NCBI GenBank assembly: GCA_963727235.1
Contig: CAVSFZ010000029.1
Location: 17,645 to 81,644 of the forward strand
Length of the DNA stretch: 64,000 bases
Direction of reading: 5' to 3'
From: CAVPTL01 sp963727235
GTDB lineage: Bacteria; Actinomycetota; Thermoleophilia; Gaiellales; JAICJC01
Part shown: positions 16,348 through 23,420 of the stretch, piece by piece
Numbering within the stretch: position 1 is the first letter of the stretch
Layout: each line of letters begins with the position of its first letter
The notes under the pieces: generated by a model
The model's input: only the letters and a program-made list of their open reading frames with translations
Database searches by the model: none
Told to the model about the DNA's origin: nothing
Position numbers and translations under genes: made by a program

Positions 16348-17748
16348 GTGACCGGTATGGATGTCGCCACCAAGCTGCTCGACCGGGTCGGCCGGAGCCG
16401 GCCGGCCGGGATCGCGATCACGGCGGCGGTGATCGCGGCTGTGACCGGCGCGATCGCGGTGATCGACGATGTGGTGCCGGTGCTGGGGCTGGCAGTGCTC
16501 TACCTGCTGGCGGTGCTGCCGATCTCGGTGGTGTGGGGCACGGGGTTCGGGGTGGCGGCGGCGATCGCCTCGATGCTGGCGTTCAACTTCTTCTTTCTCG
16601 CCCCGGTGTACACGTTTCGGCTGTCCGACAGGGGCGACTGGGTCGCCTTGGCGGTGTTCATACTCACCGCCGTGGTGGTCAGCGAGCTGGCCGCCCGCTC
16701 GCGCCGGCGGGCCACCGAGGCCGCCCTGCTGGCGGGGATGGCGACGTCGCTATTGCAGGGCGGCGAGCGCGACGCCGAGCTGGAGCGGGTCGCGGCGGAA
16801 GTCGCCAGGGTATTGCGGGTCGACCGGGTCACGATCGATGTCGGCGCCCAGCCTGCGGCCGCGCCGCCCGGTTTGGAGCCGTACCGGCTGGTGGTCGGCG
16901 AGCGGCCGGTCGGAGTGATGTACCTGGACGGCCCGGATCCGGAGGGTGCGGCTGTCCGCCGCCGGTTGCTGCCGGCGGTGGCCTCGCTGGTGGCGGTCGC
17001 GCTCGACCGCGACCGGCTGACGCAGGAGGCGCTCGAGGCCGAGGCGCTGCGGCGCAGCGATGCGATCAAGACCGCCGTGCTGCGGACGGTCAGCCATGAT
17101 CTGCGCTCGCCGCTGATGGCGATCCTGACGTCCTCTTCGGCCCTCGCCCAGCACGACTTCGAGCTGGAGCCGGAGGATCGCCAGGAGCTGCTGGCCACGA
17201 TCACCAGTGAGGCCGGCCGGCTCGACCGGCTGGTGGCCAACCTGCTCGACCTGTCGCGGCTGCAGGCGGGGGCGGCCGAGCCGCACACCGAGTTGTGGCC
17301 GATCGATGATCTGGTCGGGCAGGCGCTGGACGAACTGGGGGAGGCGGCCGGCCGGGTGGAGGTGTCGCTGCCCGAACAGCCGGTGGCGGTGCGCGTCGAT
17401 CCCAGCCAGATCGAGCGGGTGCTGGCCAACCTGATCGAGAACGCGCTCAAGTACTCACCCGAGACCGTCCCCGTTCGCGTGGCCGTGACCACCGGGGGCA
17501 CCGAGGTGACCGTGCGGGTGATCGACCGCGGCTCAGGCATCGCCACCGGCGAGCTGGAGCAGATCTTCGCCCCGTTCCAGCGCGGGTCGGCGACCTCCGA
17601 AGCCCGCGGGGCGGGACTGGGTCTGGCGATCGCGCGCGGGTTCGCCGAGGCCAACGGCGGACGCGTGTGGGCCGAATCGATCGCCGGTCAGGGCGCCACC
17701 TTCGTGCTCGCACTGCCGGCCGAAGCGCCCGTGGAGGCCGGCGTATGA
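16348..17748 (+). CDS. Sensor histidine kinase, KdpD C-terminal type (DUF4118-GAF-HisKA-HATPase)
   Basis: A 466-aa kinase lacking the N-terminal KdpD ATP-binding/USP module. Residues about 15-115 are the four-helix DUF4118 membrane domain ('SMLAFNFFFLAPVYTFRLSD'). Residues about 130-235 are a GAF-like linker. 'AVLRTVSHDLRSPLMAIL' is the HisKA with phospho-acceptor His250. The ATPase has N box 'NLIENALKYSP', G1 'DRGSGI' and G2 'GAGLGLAIA'. The response regulator start overlaps its stop by ATGA. It is one of three KdpD-like sensors within 12 kb; it may sense ionic or turgor stress, but the signal is unknown. Confidence 0.93.
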   Translation: MTGMDVATKLLDRVGRSRPAGIAITAAVIAAVTGAIAVIDDVVPVLGLAVLYLLAVLPISVVWGTGFGVAAAIASMLAFNFFFLAPVYTFRLSDRGDWVALAVFILTAVVVSELAARSRRRATEAALLAGMATSLLQGGERDAELERVAAEVARVLRVDRVTIDVGAQPAAAPPGLEPYRLVVGERPVGVMYLDGPDPEGAAVRRRLLPAVASLVAVALDRDRLTQEALEAEALRRSDAIKTAVLRTVSHDLRSPLMAILTSSSALAQHDFELEPEDRQELLATITSEAGRLDRLVANLLDLSRLQAGAAEPHTELWPIDDLVGQALDELGEAAGRVEVSLPEQPVAVRVDPSQIERVLANLIENALKYSPETVPVRVAVTTGGTEVTVRVIDRGSGIATGELEQIFAPFQRGSATSEARGAGLGLAIARGFAEANGGRVWAESIAGQGATFVLALPAEAPVEAGV

Positions 17749-18434
17749 GCGGCCGCCAGCGGGTGCTGGTGGTCGACGACGAGCCGCAGATCCTGCGGGC
17801 GCTGCGTACCAGCCTGCGCGCTGCCGGCTACGAGGTGGAGACGGCCGAGACCGCCGAGGCGGCGCTGGCAGAGGCAGCGATGCGTCCGCCCGACGCCGTG
17901 ATCCTCGACCTGGTGCTGCCCGACGGCAGCGGCACCGACGTCTGCCGCGAGCTGCGCACATGGACAGCCGCGCCGGTGATCGTGCTGTCGGCGGTGGGGG
18001 ACGAGAGCGAGAAGGTTGCCGCCCTGGATGCCGGGGCCGATGACTACGTCACCAAGCCGGTCGGCATCGACGAGCTGCTGGCGCGGCTGCGGGCCAGCCT
18101 GCGGAGAGTCACGCCCAGCGGCGATCCGGTGTTGACCATCGGTGACCTGGTGGTCGATCTGGAGAAGCGTTCGGTGAGCATGTCGGGGAGCGAGGTGCAC
18201 CTGACGCCCCACCAGTTCGAGATCCTGCGGGTGCTGGCCAAGAACGAGGGCAAGCTGCTCACCCATCGCACGATCCTGCGGGAGGTGTGGGGCCCCGGCT
18301 ACGGCAGCGAATCCAACCTGCTGCACGTGCATATCTCGCAGCTGCGGCGAAAGATCGAGCCCGACCCCACCCGTCCCCGCTACATCCTGACCGCCGCCGG
18401 CGCCGGCTACCGGCTGATCAACCCGGACGCGTAG
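17745..18434 (+). CDS. Response regulator, KdpE/OmpR family
   Basis: A 229-aa regulator. The receiver domain (1-120) has the acidic pair in 'VLVVDDEPQI', phospho-acceptor Asp55 in 'VILDLVLPDGSG', Thr/Ser in 'VIVLSAVGD' and Lys in 'YVTKPVG'. The C-terminal winged-helix (about 130-229) reads 'VHLTPHQFEILRVLAKNEGKLLTHRTIL' and 'LHVHISQLRRKIEPDP'. Its ATG overlaps the stop of the partner kinase. Sequence is close to the second KdpE-like regulator at 19671-20396, so cross-talk or shared DNA sites are plausible. Confidence 0.95.
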   Translation: MSGRQRVLVVDDEPQILRALRTSLRAAGYEVETAETAEAALAEAAMRPPDAVILDLVLPDGSGTDVCRELRTWTAAPVIVLSAVGDESEKVAALDAGADDYVTKPVGIDELLARLRASLRRVTPSGDPVLTIGDLVVDLEKRSVSMSGSEVHLTPHQFEILRVLAKNEGKLLTHRTILREVWGPGYGSESNLLHVHISQLRRKIEPDPTRPRYILTAAGAGYRLINPDA

Positions 18435-19242
18435 CCTGCGAAACCGGTGTGCGCCGCAGCGCGAGCGACAGCACCAGCGCGAACCCCTCGATCAGCCGGG
18501 AGTCGTCGTCGCCCAGCGGCCGCTCGCCCGAGTCGATGCCCAGCGCACCCACGACGTCGCCGGCTGCCCCGATCGGCACGGCCGATACCCCGCTGGCTCC
18601 GGAGGGCCTCGAGGTCGCGACCTCTCCCTGTCGCGCATTCTGCGAGACTCGCTGGGCGGCCTGCCGCGCGGCTTCGTCGTCACCATAGCCTTCGTCGATC
18701 TCACCCAGGCCGGTGTCGAGAGCGACCAGGTGGATGCCCTTGAGGCGGGTGACGGTGCGCAGGCCATGCAGGCCGTCGAGGATGCTCACCAGTGGATCCG
18801 AGCTGTCAGCGATCTCCTCTCCGCTGGCCAGGAGGAACCGCGCGTCGTGAGCGCGGCGGCCGGCCAGCAGAACAGCGTCGCGCCGGCGGCTCGCGGAGAC
18901 GGCCACGATTACGGCCACGACGATGTAGATCACAAACGCGGCAACGCTGTCGCTGGACTCGATCCGGAACGAGTGGTACGGCACCGTGAAGAAGAAGTTG
19001 AAGACGCCGGCTCCCACAGCCGCAACGCCGAGCGCTGCCCAAACCCCACCCACGGTCGACACCAGCACCGGCACCAGCAGCACCAGCGCGATCGTGCCCG
19101 AGTGGAGGTTGTCGCGGAACGGATAGACGGCCACCGACAGCGCCGCCAGCAGCGCGATGCCGGGGATGATCCCGCTCAGCGCGCGGCTGAGGGGGTCGGT
19201 GTCCTGGGCCGGGAGCCGCTCGTCCAGTGCCTTCTCGCCCAT
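18418..19242 (-). CDS. KdpD-like sensor fragment: DUF4118 membrane domain plus GAF-like domain, no kinase
   Basis: A 274-aa protein. Four TM helices (about 20-115) carry the DUF4118 signature ('GAGVFNFFFTVPYHSFRIES'). A cytoplasmic GAF-like domain follows (about 145-262; 'IHLVALDTGLGEIDE', 'AVPIGAAGDVVGALGIDSG'), and the protein then stops. Neither HisKA nor HATPase is present. The ATG at 19242 overlaps the TAA of the upstream HisKA-only gene as TAATG, so the two are translationally coupled. It looks like one half of a rearranged sensor. It overlaps the converging response-regulator gene by 17 bp. Confidence 0.85.
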   Translation of the reverse strand: MGEKALDERLPAQDTDPLSRALSGIIPGIALLAALSVAVYPFRDNLHSGTIALVLLVPVLVSTVGGVWAALGVAAVGAGVFNFFFTVPYHSFRIESSDSVAAFVIYIVVAVIVAVSASRRRDAVLLAGRRAHDARFLLASGEEIADSSDPLVSILDGLHGLRTVTRLKGIHLVALDTGLGEIDEGYGDDEAARQAAQRVSQNARQGEVATSRPSGASGVSAVPIGAAGDVVGALGIDSGERPLGDDDSRLIEGFALVLSLALRRTPVSQATRPG

Positions 19243-19619
19243 TACCCCACAGCTCCTCGCTCCGACCCCAGCAGCTCGCCGGGGTTGGAGAGCAGCCACT
19301 CGAGCCGGGCGACCTCCATCACAATCGTCGCGGTCAGATCCTCGCGCTCCTCCGGCTCGAGGTCGAGATCGGAGTGCTTCAGGGTCGAGGCCGCCATCAT
19401 GATCGCCGCGAGCGGTGAGCGCAGCTCGTGACCGACGCTGCGCAGCACGGCTTCGGCGGCGGCGTCGGCCAGCCGGGTTGCGTCAGCTTCGAACCGATCC
19501 TGGGCGGCGCGATGGCGTTCCCGCTGCGACCGCGCGAGTGTGGCCGCGAGATCGGCGGATGCCGCCTCCCGGCGTTTCGGCCGGGCCAGTCCCAGGAGTG
19601 CGGAGGTGAGCGTTGCCAT
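19242..19619 (-). CDS. Isolated HisKA (phospho-acceptor) domain protein without ATPase domain
   Basis: About 125 aa from ATG 19619. The only recognisable domain is the dimerisation/phospho-acceptor helix hairpin, 'AEAVLRSVGHELRSPLAAIM' with His64, then 'EEREDLTATIVMEVARLEWLLSN'. In intact KdpD-type kinases this runs into 'NLLDLSRLQAG' and the ATPase domain. Here it ends with 'GELLGSERGAVG' and a TAA. The protein could be phosphorylated in trans, act as a phosphotransfer or phosphatase module, or be a decaying remnant. Coupled by TAATG to the DUF4118-GAF gene that follows. Confidence 0.75.
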   Translation of the reverse strand: MATLTSALLGLARPKRREAASADLAATLARSQRERHRAAQDRFEADATRLADAAAEAVLRSVGHELRSPLAAIMMAASTLKHSDLDLEPEEREDLTATIVMEVARLEWLLSNPGELLGSERGAVG

Positions 19620-19637
19620 GCACCCACGGTAGCCCAC

Positions 19638-19662
19638 CAAAACGGCTCCGGAGGCCGTTTTG
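19638..19662. terminator. Intrinsic-type hairpin after the kdp operon
   Basis: CAAAACGGC (19638-19646), loop TCCGGAG, and GCCGTTTTG (19654-19662) form a perfect 9-bp stem. A-tract before and T-tract after the GC core mean it could work on both strands. It lies 9 bp beyond the stop of the last kdp operon gene (the KdpE-like regulator) and just upstream of the HisKA-only gene, which therefore probably has its own promoter. Confidence 0.65.
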
Positions 19663-19670
19663 AGGCTGTT

Positions 19671-20396
19671 TTAAGGCTGATTGGCGGAATCTTCAGGAGA
19701 TATTGAGACGGCCGGTTCGACCAGGCGGTACCCCGCACCGGGCTCGGTGATCAGGTACCGCGGCCGGGTCGGATCGGGTTCGATCTTCTGCCGCAGGCGG
19801 GACACGTACACGTGCAGGTAGTTGGCGTCGGTCTGATAGGCCACGCCCCACACCCGCTCCAGGATCATGTGGTGGGTGAGCAGCCGGCCGACGTTTTGGA
19901 GGAACAGCTTGAGCAGTTCGAACTCGGTGGGGGTCAAGTGCACCGGCTCCCCGGCGACGGTCACGAGCTGGGCCTCGAGATCGATGGTGATCTCGCCAAC
20001 CGTGATCTGGGTGTCCGACGGGGACGGCGCGATTCTTCGCAGCAGCGCCCGCAGGCGCGCCAACAGCTCGTCGATGCCAAACGGTTTGGTGACGTAGTCG
20101 TCGGCCCCGACATCCAGGGCCTTGACCTTCTGGCGCTCCTCCCCGATCGCCGACAGGATCAGGATCGGGACGGTGCTGTAGGTGCGGATCTCGCGGCAGA
20201 CGTCGATTCCGCTGCCGTCGGGGAGCACCAGGTCGAGAATGATCGCATCGGGGGCACGGGTGGCCGCCAGCACCAGTGCCTGGGACGCATTCGCGGCGCG
20301 TTCGACCTCGTATCCCGCCGCCCGCAGAGTGGTGGCGAGTGCGTTCAGGATCGGCACCTCGTCGTCAACGACGAGCACGCGGGGGTGCTCGGTCAT
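19671..20396 (-). CDS. kdpE: Response regulator of the kdp operon, KdpE-like
   Basis: A 241-aa OmpR-family regulator starting at ATG 20396, which overlaps the kinase stop as ATGA. Receiver: 'VLVVDDEVPI', Asp55 in 'IILDLVLPDGSG', 'LILSAIGEE', Lys in 'YVTKPFG'. DNA-binding winged helix: 'VHLTPTEFELLKLFLQNVGRLLTHHMIL' and 'LHVYVSRLRQKIEPDPTRP'. Last gene of the kdp operon. In known systems KdpE-P activates kdpFABC at low K+ or high osmolarity. The tandem 11-bp repeats at 28665-28714 are a candidate target. Confidence 0.93.
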   Translation of the reverse strand: MTEHPRVLVVDDEVPILNALATTLRAAGYEVERAANASQALVLAATRAPDAIILDLVLPDGSGIDVCREIRTYSTVPILILSAIGEERQKVKALDVGADDYVTKPFGIDELLARLRALLRRIAPSPSDTQITVGEITIDLEAQLVTVAGEPVHLTPTEFELLKLFLQNVGRLLTHHMILERVWGVAYQTDANYLHVYVSRLRQKIEPDPTRPRYLITEPGAGYRLVEPAVSISPEDSANQP

Positions 20397-21805
20397 CCCA
20401 CCGGGAGCGCGAAGGCGAACGAGGCCCCTTGCCCGGGTTGCGACTCCGCCCACACGTGGCCGCCGTTGGCCTCCGCGAATCCGCGGGCGATCGCGAGTCC
20501 CAGGCCGGCGCCACTCTGGGCCTGCCCATTGGGATAGAACGGTTCGAAGATTCGCTCCAGATCGTCGGCGTCGATGCCCGGTCCGTGGTCGACCACCCGG
20601 AGAACGACCTCGCGGCGGGTGCTTGTGCCGCGAACGAGGATCGGCTCGGTGGGTTCGGAGTAGCGTAGTGCGTTCTCGACCAGGTTGACCAGCACGCGCT
20701 GTGCGTGGGTGGCGTCGACGCGCACGGGCGGAAGGTCGGGGGACACGTCGATCTGGACGCGGTCGGCATCGTGGCCGAGCGCCGCGATTGCCTGGGTCAC
20801 CAGCGCCTCAGGGGGCCACAGCTCCGCCACCGGCGAGGCGGCACCGGCCTGCAGGCGTGACAGGTCGAGCAGGTTCGACACCAGCCGGGTGAGCCGGTCG
20901 GTCTCGACCTGGATGGTGTCGAGCAGCTGGCTGCGGTCGCTTTCACCCAGCTGGTATTCAGGGTTCTTGAGGCCTTCGACGGCCATCCTGATCGCGGTCA
21001 GCGGTGTCCGCAGGTCGTGGCTGACCGTGCGCAGCACCGCGGTCTTCGCCGCGTCGCTGCGCCGCAGCGTGTCAGCTTGGACGGCCTCGGCGGTGAGGCG
21101 TTCCCGGTCCGAGGCCACGGCCAGCAGCGAGGCCAGGGCTGGGAGGAATCGCCGGCGGACGGTGAGACTCGGCGCAGCCCCGACGTCGAGGTAGACCGTG
21201 CCGATCTTGCGGTCGTCGACCGTCAGCGGCAGCGGCGACTCGCCGACCGGCGCCGGGTGCGGCGGCCCGAGCTCGATGCGGGCGGACTCGGCACCCAGCA
21301 CGGCGGCGGTATTGCGTGAGAGCTCGTCCAGCATGTCCGCGATCGTGCCGCCTTCCAGAAGGGACGTCGCCAGGCGGGCGATCACCGCCGTCTCCACCTC
21401 CCGCTGCTCGGCATCCACCGCTCTCTGGCGAGAGCGAGCGGCCTGGAGGCTCACGACCACGGCGGTGACCAGGAACACCGCCAGCACCAGCCAGTTGCGC
21501 GAGTCGGCCAGCGTGAACGAGTGCACCGGCGGCAGGAAGAACCAGTTGAACGTGAGCATGCACGCCACCGACACGACCACCGAGTAGACGAGGCCGAACG
21601 CCAGAGCGATCGGCAGCACCGCGAACACGTACAGGATGCCCAGGCTGATGACCGGAACGATCGGCTTCAGCAGCGCGATGGCGATGGTAACGACGGTGAC
21701 GGCGGCGATGATCGAGAGCACCGCCGCGACGTGTCGCCTGGGCCCGCGCAGAAGCGCCGCCCGGTGGAAGCCAACCTCGATCTCCGAAAACACGTGGATG
21801 GTCAT
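20393..21805 (-). CDS. KdpD C-terminal half: DUF4118-GAF-HisKA-HATPase sensor kinase
   Basis: A 470-aa kinase. Four TM helices (about 25-120; 'SVACMLTFNWFFLPPVHSFTL'), a GAF-like region (about 140-235), HisKA 'AVLRTVSHDLRTPLTAIR' with His263, and HATPase with 'NLVENALRYSEP', 'VDHGPGID' and 'GAGLGLAIARGFAE'. In E. coli these domains are the C-terminal part of an 894-aa KdpD. Here they are a separate polypeptide whose ATG overlaps the preceding universal-stress-protein gene as ATGA. It presumably works with the 378-aa KdpD N-terminal protein and the KdpE-like regulator. Confidence 0.92.
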   Translation of the reverse strand: MTIHVFSEIEVGFHRAALLRGPRRHVAAVLSIIAAVTVVTIAIALLKPIVPVISLGILYVFAVLPIALAFGLVYSVVVSVACMLTFNWFFLPPVHSFTLADSRNWLVLAVFLVTAVVVSLQAARSRQRAVDAEQREVETAVIARLATSLLEGGTIADMLDELSRNTAAVLGAESARIELGPPHPAPVGESPLPLTVDDRKIGTVYLDVGAAPSLTVRRRFLPALASLLAVASDRERLTAEAVQADTLRRSDAAKTAVLRTVSHDLRTPLTAIRMAVEGLKNPEYQLGESDRSQLLDTIQVETDRLTRLVSNLLDLSRLQAGAASPVAELWPPEALVTQAIAALGHDADRVQIDVSPDLPPVRVDATHAQRVLVNLVENALRYSEPTEPILVRGTSTRREVVLRVVDHGPGIDADDLERIFEPFYPNGQAQSGAGLGLAIARGFAEANGGHVWAESQPGQGASFAFALPVG

Positions 21806-22266
21806 TGGGACGCCTCCGGGGACGGCCGCAGCACCACCATCTCGGTGGGTGCGTGGGTCAGCGCCCAGGCCAGATCGCTCTCGTCGAACCCGCGGGTGCC
21901 GTTGGTCGAGGCCGGCAGGATCACGCGGTCGAACTGTTCCACCGCCCAGAGTTGTTTCAGTGCGTCTCGCAGCGACCGGCCTCGCTCCATGCGAGCGTCC
22001 ACGGGGATGTTGGCCCGTGTGGCCTGATTCTCGACCTCCTCGAGCGCGGGCAGAGCCGCTTCGACCTGGTCGTGCATCGGACTGTCGATCGGATAGCTGA
22101 GCGGGACGACGATCAGGTAGGCGGGCACGATGGTCGCATCCTCGGCGCGCGCGATCCGAAGGGCCGCGTCGAGCACGACCTGGTCGAGCGGGCCGTCCGA
22201 GAATGCCACCAGGATCCGACGTCCCGAGCCGGGATTCTGGTGCTGTTTGCGGGAGAGCCAGTTCAT
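21802..22266 (-). CDS. Universal stress protein (UspA) domain protein inside the kdpD cluster
   Basis: A 154-aa single USP domain: 'RRILVAFSDGPLDQVVLDAALRIARAEDATIVPAYLIVVP' at the start and 'LKQLWAVEQFDRVILPAS' near the C-terminus, ending with 'APTEMVVLRPSPEAS'. USP domains bind ATP or c-di-AMP and, in KdpD, sit between the sensor ATPase and the membrane domain. This gene overlaps both neighbours by ATGA (KdpD-N stop and kinase start). It is therefore made in step with them and may form part of the split sensor. Confidence 0.88.
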   Translation of the reverse strand: MNWLSRKQHQNPGSGRRILVAFSDGPLDQVVLDAALRIARAEDATIVPAYLIVVPLSYPIDSPMHDQVEAALPALEEVENQATRANIPVDARMERGRSLRDALKQLWAVEQFDRVILPASTNGTRGFDESDLAWALTHAPTEMVVLRPSPEASQ

Positions 22267-23399
22267 GTCTCCCGCCCTGCTCGCTTGCTGTGATCTGCGC
22301 ACAGGCGGATATCCACCCCGGGAAGCGCCTCGACCAGGCGATGCAGCAGCGATCGCCCCAACATCAGATCGAGGCGTCGCTCCACGGGCGCCTCGAGGAA
22401 AACATAGGTTGTGCCGCGATCCTCGGCGACCCGGGCGACGGCGGCCACCGGATCGGCGTCCTCCTCCTCGAGGAAGTGGATGCCGAGCAGCACCGCCAGA
22501 CGCCGCAAGGCGGCCAGCGCCACCCGCTCGTCCTCGGTCAGGCGGGCACCCGGGGGGTGCGCCCACAGCGCGTCGACGTCGACCGCGCCCAGCCGCTGCC
22601 CCGAGCGCCAAGCCCTGCGCATCAGCCGCTGTGCGGCCGGCCGCGGCTCGACCAGGACGAGAATGCGGTCGCGCACCAGCGTGGAAGGCGCCTCGCCGAT
22701 GGGCGGTGGAGTGTGCCTTGACTGGACGTCTTCGGCCACCTCGCGCAACGCGAGCTGGCGCAGGGACGACAGCCTCTCGGCGCTGAAGAAGTTGGAAAGG
22801 GCGGTGTCGACCCGATCCTGCGGGTACACCTTGCCCGCCCGGATGCGATCGCGCAGCTCTTCGGGGGTGAGGTCGACCAGCACGACCTCGTCGGCATCGT
22901 CCAGCACCTGATCGGGAAACGTCTCTCGCACGCGCACTCCCGTCACTTCGAAGATCACGTCGTTGAGGCTCTCCAGGTGCTGGATGTTGACGGTCGAGAT
23001 CACGTCGATACCCGCTGCCAGCACTTCGGCGATATCCTCGTAGCGCTTGACGTTGCGCCCGCCCGGCGCGTTGGTGTGCGCGAGCTCGTCGATCAAGGCC
23101 AGCTCGGGGACACGCCTGAGCACAGCGTCCACGTCCATCTCCTCGAGCCATACACCCGCGTGTTGAACGCGCCTGCGGGGCATCCGCTCGAGGCCCTGTG
23201 CCAGGTCGATGGTGTCTTTGCGGTCGTGGGGCTCGAGGTAGCCGATGACCACGTCGATGCCGGAGTCGGCCGCCTGCTGGCCCTCCAGCAGCATCCGGTA
23301 GGTCTTGCCGACCCCGGCGGCGGCGCCGAGCAGAATCCGGTGACGGCCACGGCGGGTCTCACTCCACGCTTCATGATCCACGCTCGCCGTCGCTTGCAC
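22263..23399 (-). CDS. kdpD: KdpD N-terminal half: osmosensitive K+ channel sensor domain plus USP domain
   Basis: A 378-aa protein from GTG 23399, with AGGAAGGTGG upstream. The KdpD sensor domain (about 18-225) has Walker A 'GAAAGVGKT' at residues 25-33, Walker B-like 'ALIDELAHTNAPG' and 'RYEDIAEVLAAGIDVISTVN'. A USP-like domain follows (about 248-365; 'RILVLVEPRPAAQRLMRRAW', 'LGIHFLEEEDADPVAAVA'). No membrane or kinase domain is present; those are encoded separately downstream. In other organisms such KdpD-N proteins modulate the kinase and bind c-di-AMP or ATP. Confidence 0.93.
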   Translation of the reverse strand: MQATASVDHEAWSETRRGRHRILLGAAAGVGKTYRMLLEGQQAADSGIDVVIGYLEPHDRKDTIDLAQGLERMPRRRVQHAGVWLEEMDVDAVLRRVPELALIDELAHTNAPGGRNVKRYEDIAEVLAAGIDVISTVNIQHLESLNDVIFEVTGVRVRETFPDQVLDDADEVVLVDLTPEELRDRIRAGKVYPQDRVDTALSNFFSAERLSSLRQLALREVAEDVQSRHTPPPIGEAPSTLVRDRILVLVEPRPAAQRLMRRAWRSGQRLGAVDVDALWAHPPGARLTEDERVALAALRRLAVLLGIHFLEEEDADPVAAVARVAEDRGTTYVFLEAPVERRLDLMLGRSLLHRLVEALPGVDIRLCADHSKRAGRET

Positions 23400-23420
23400 G
23401 CGCTGTCCCCACCTTCCTGC

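Noticed and set aside
18418..19619. Pseudogene of a KdpD-like kinase
   Set aside because: Both frames have intact starts, coupled by TAATG, with conserved domain cores and no internal stops; domain order is rearranged rather than truncated by a simple frameshift.
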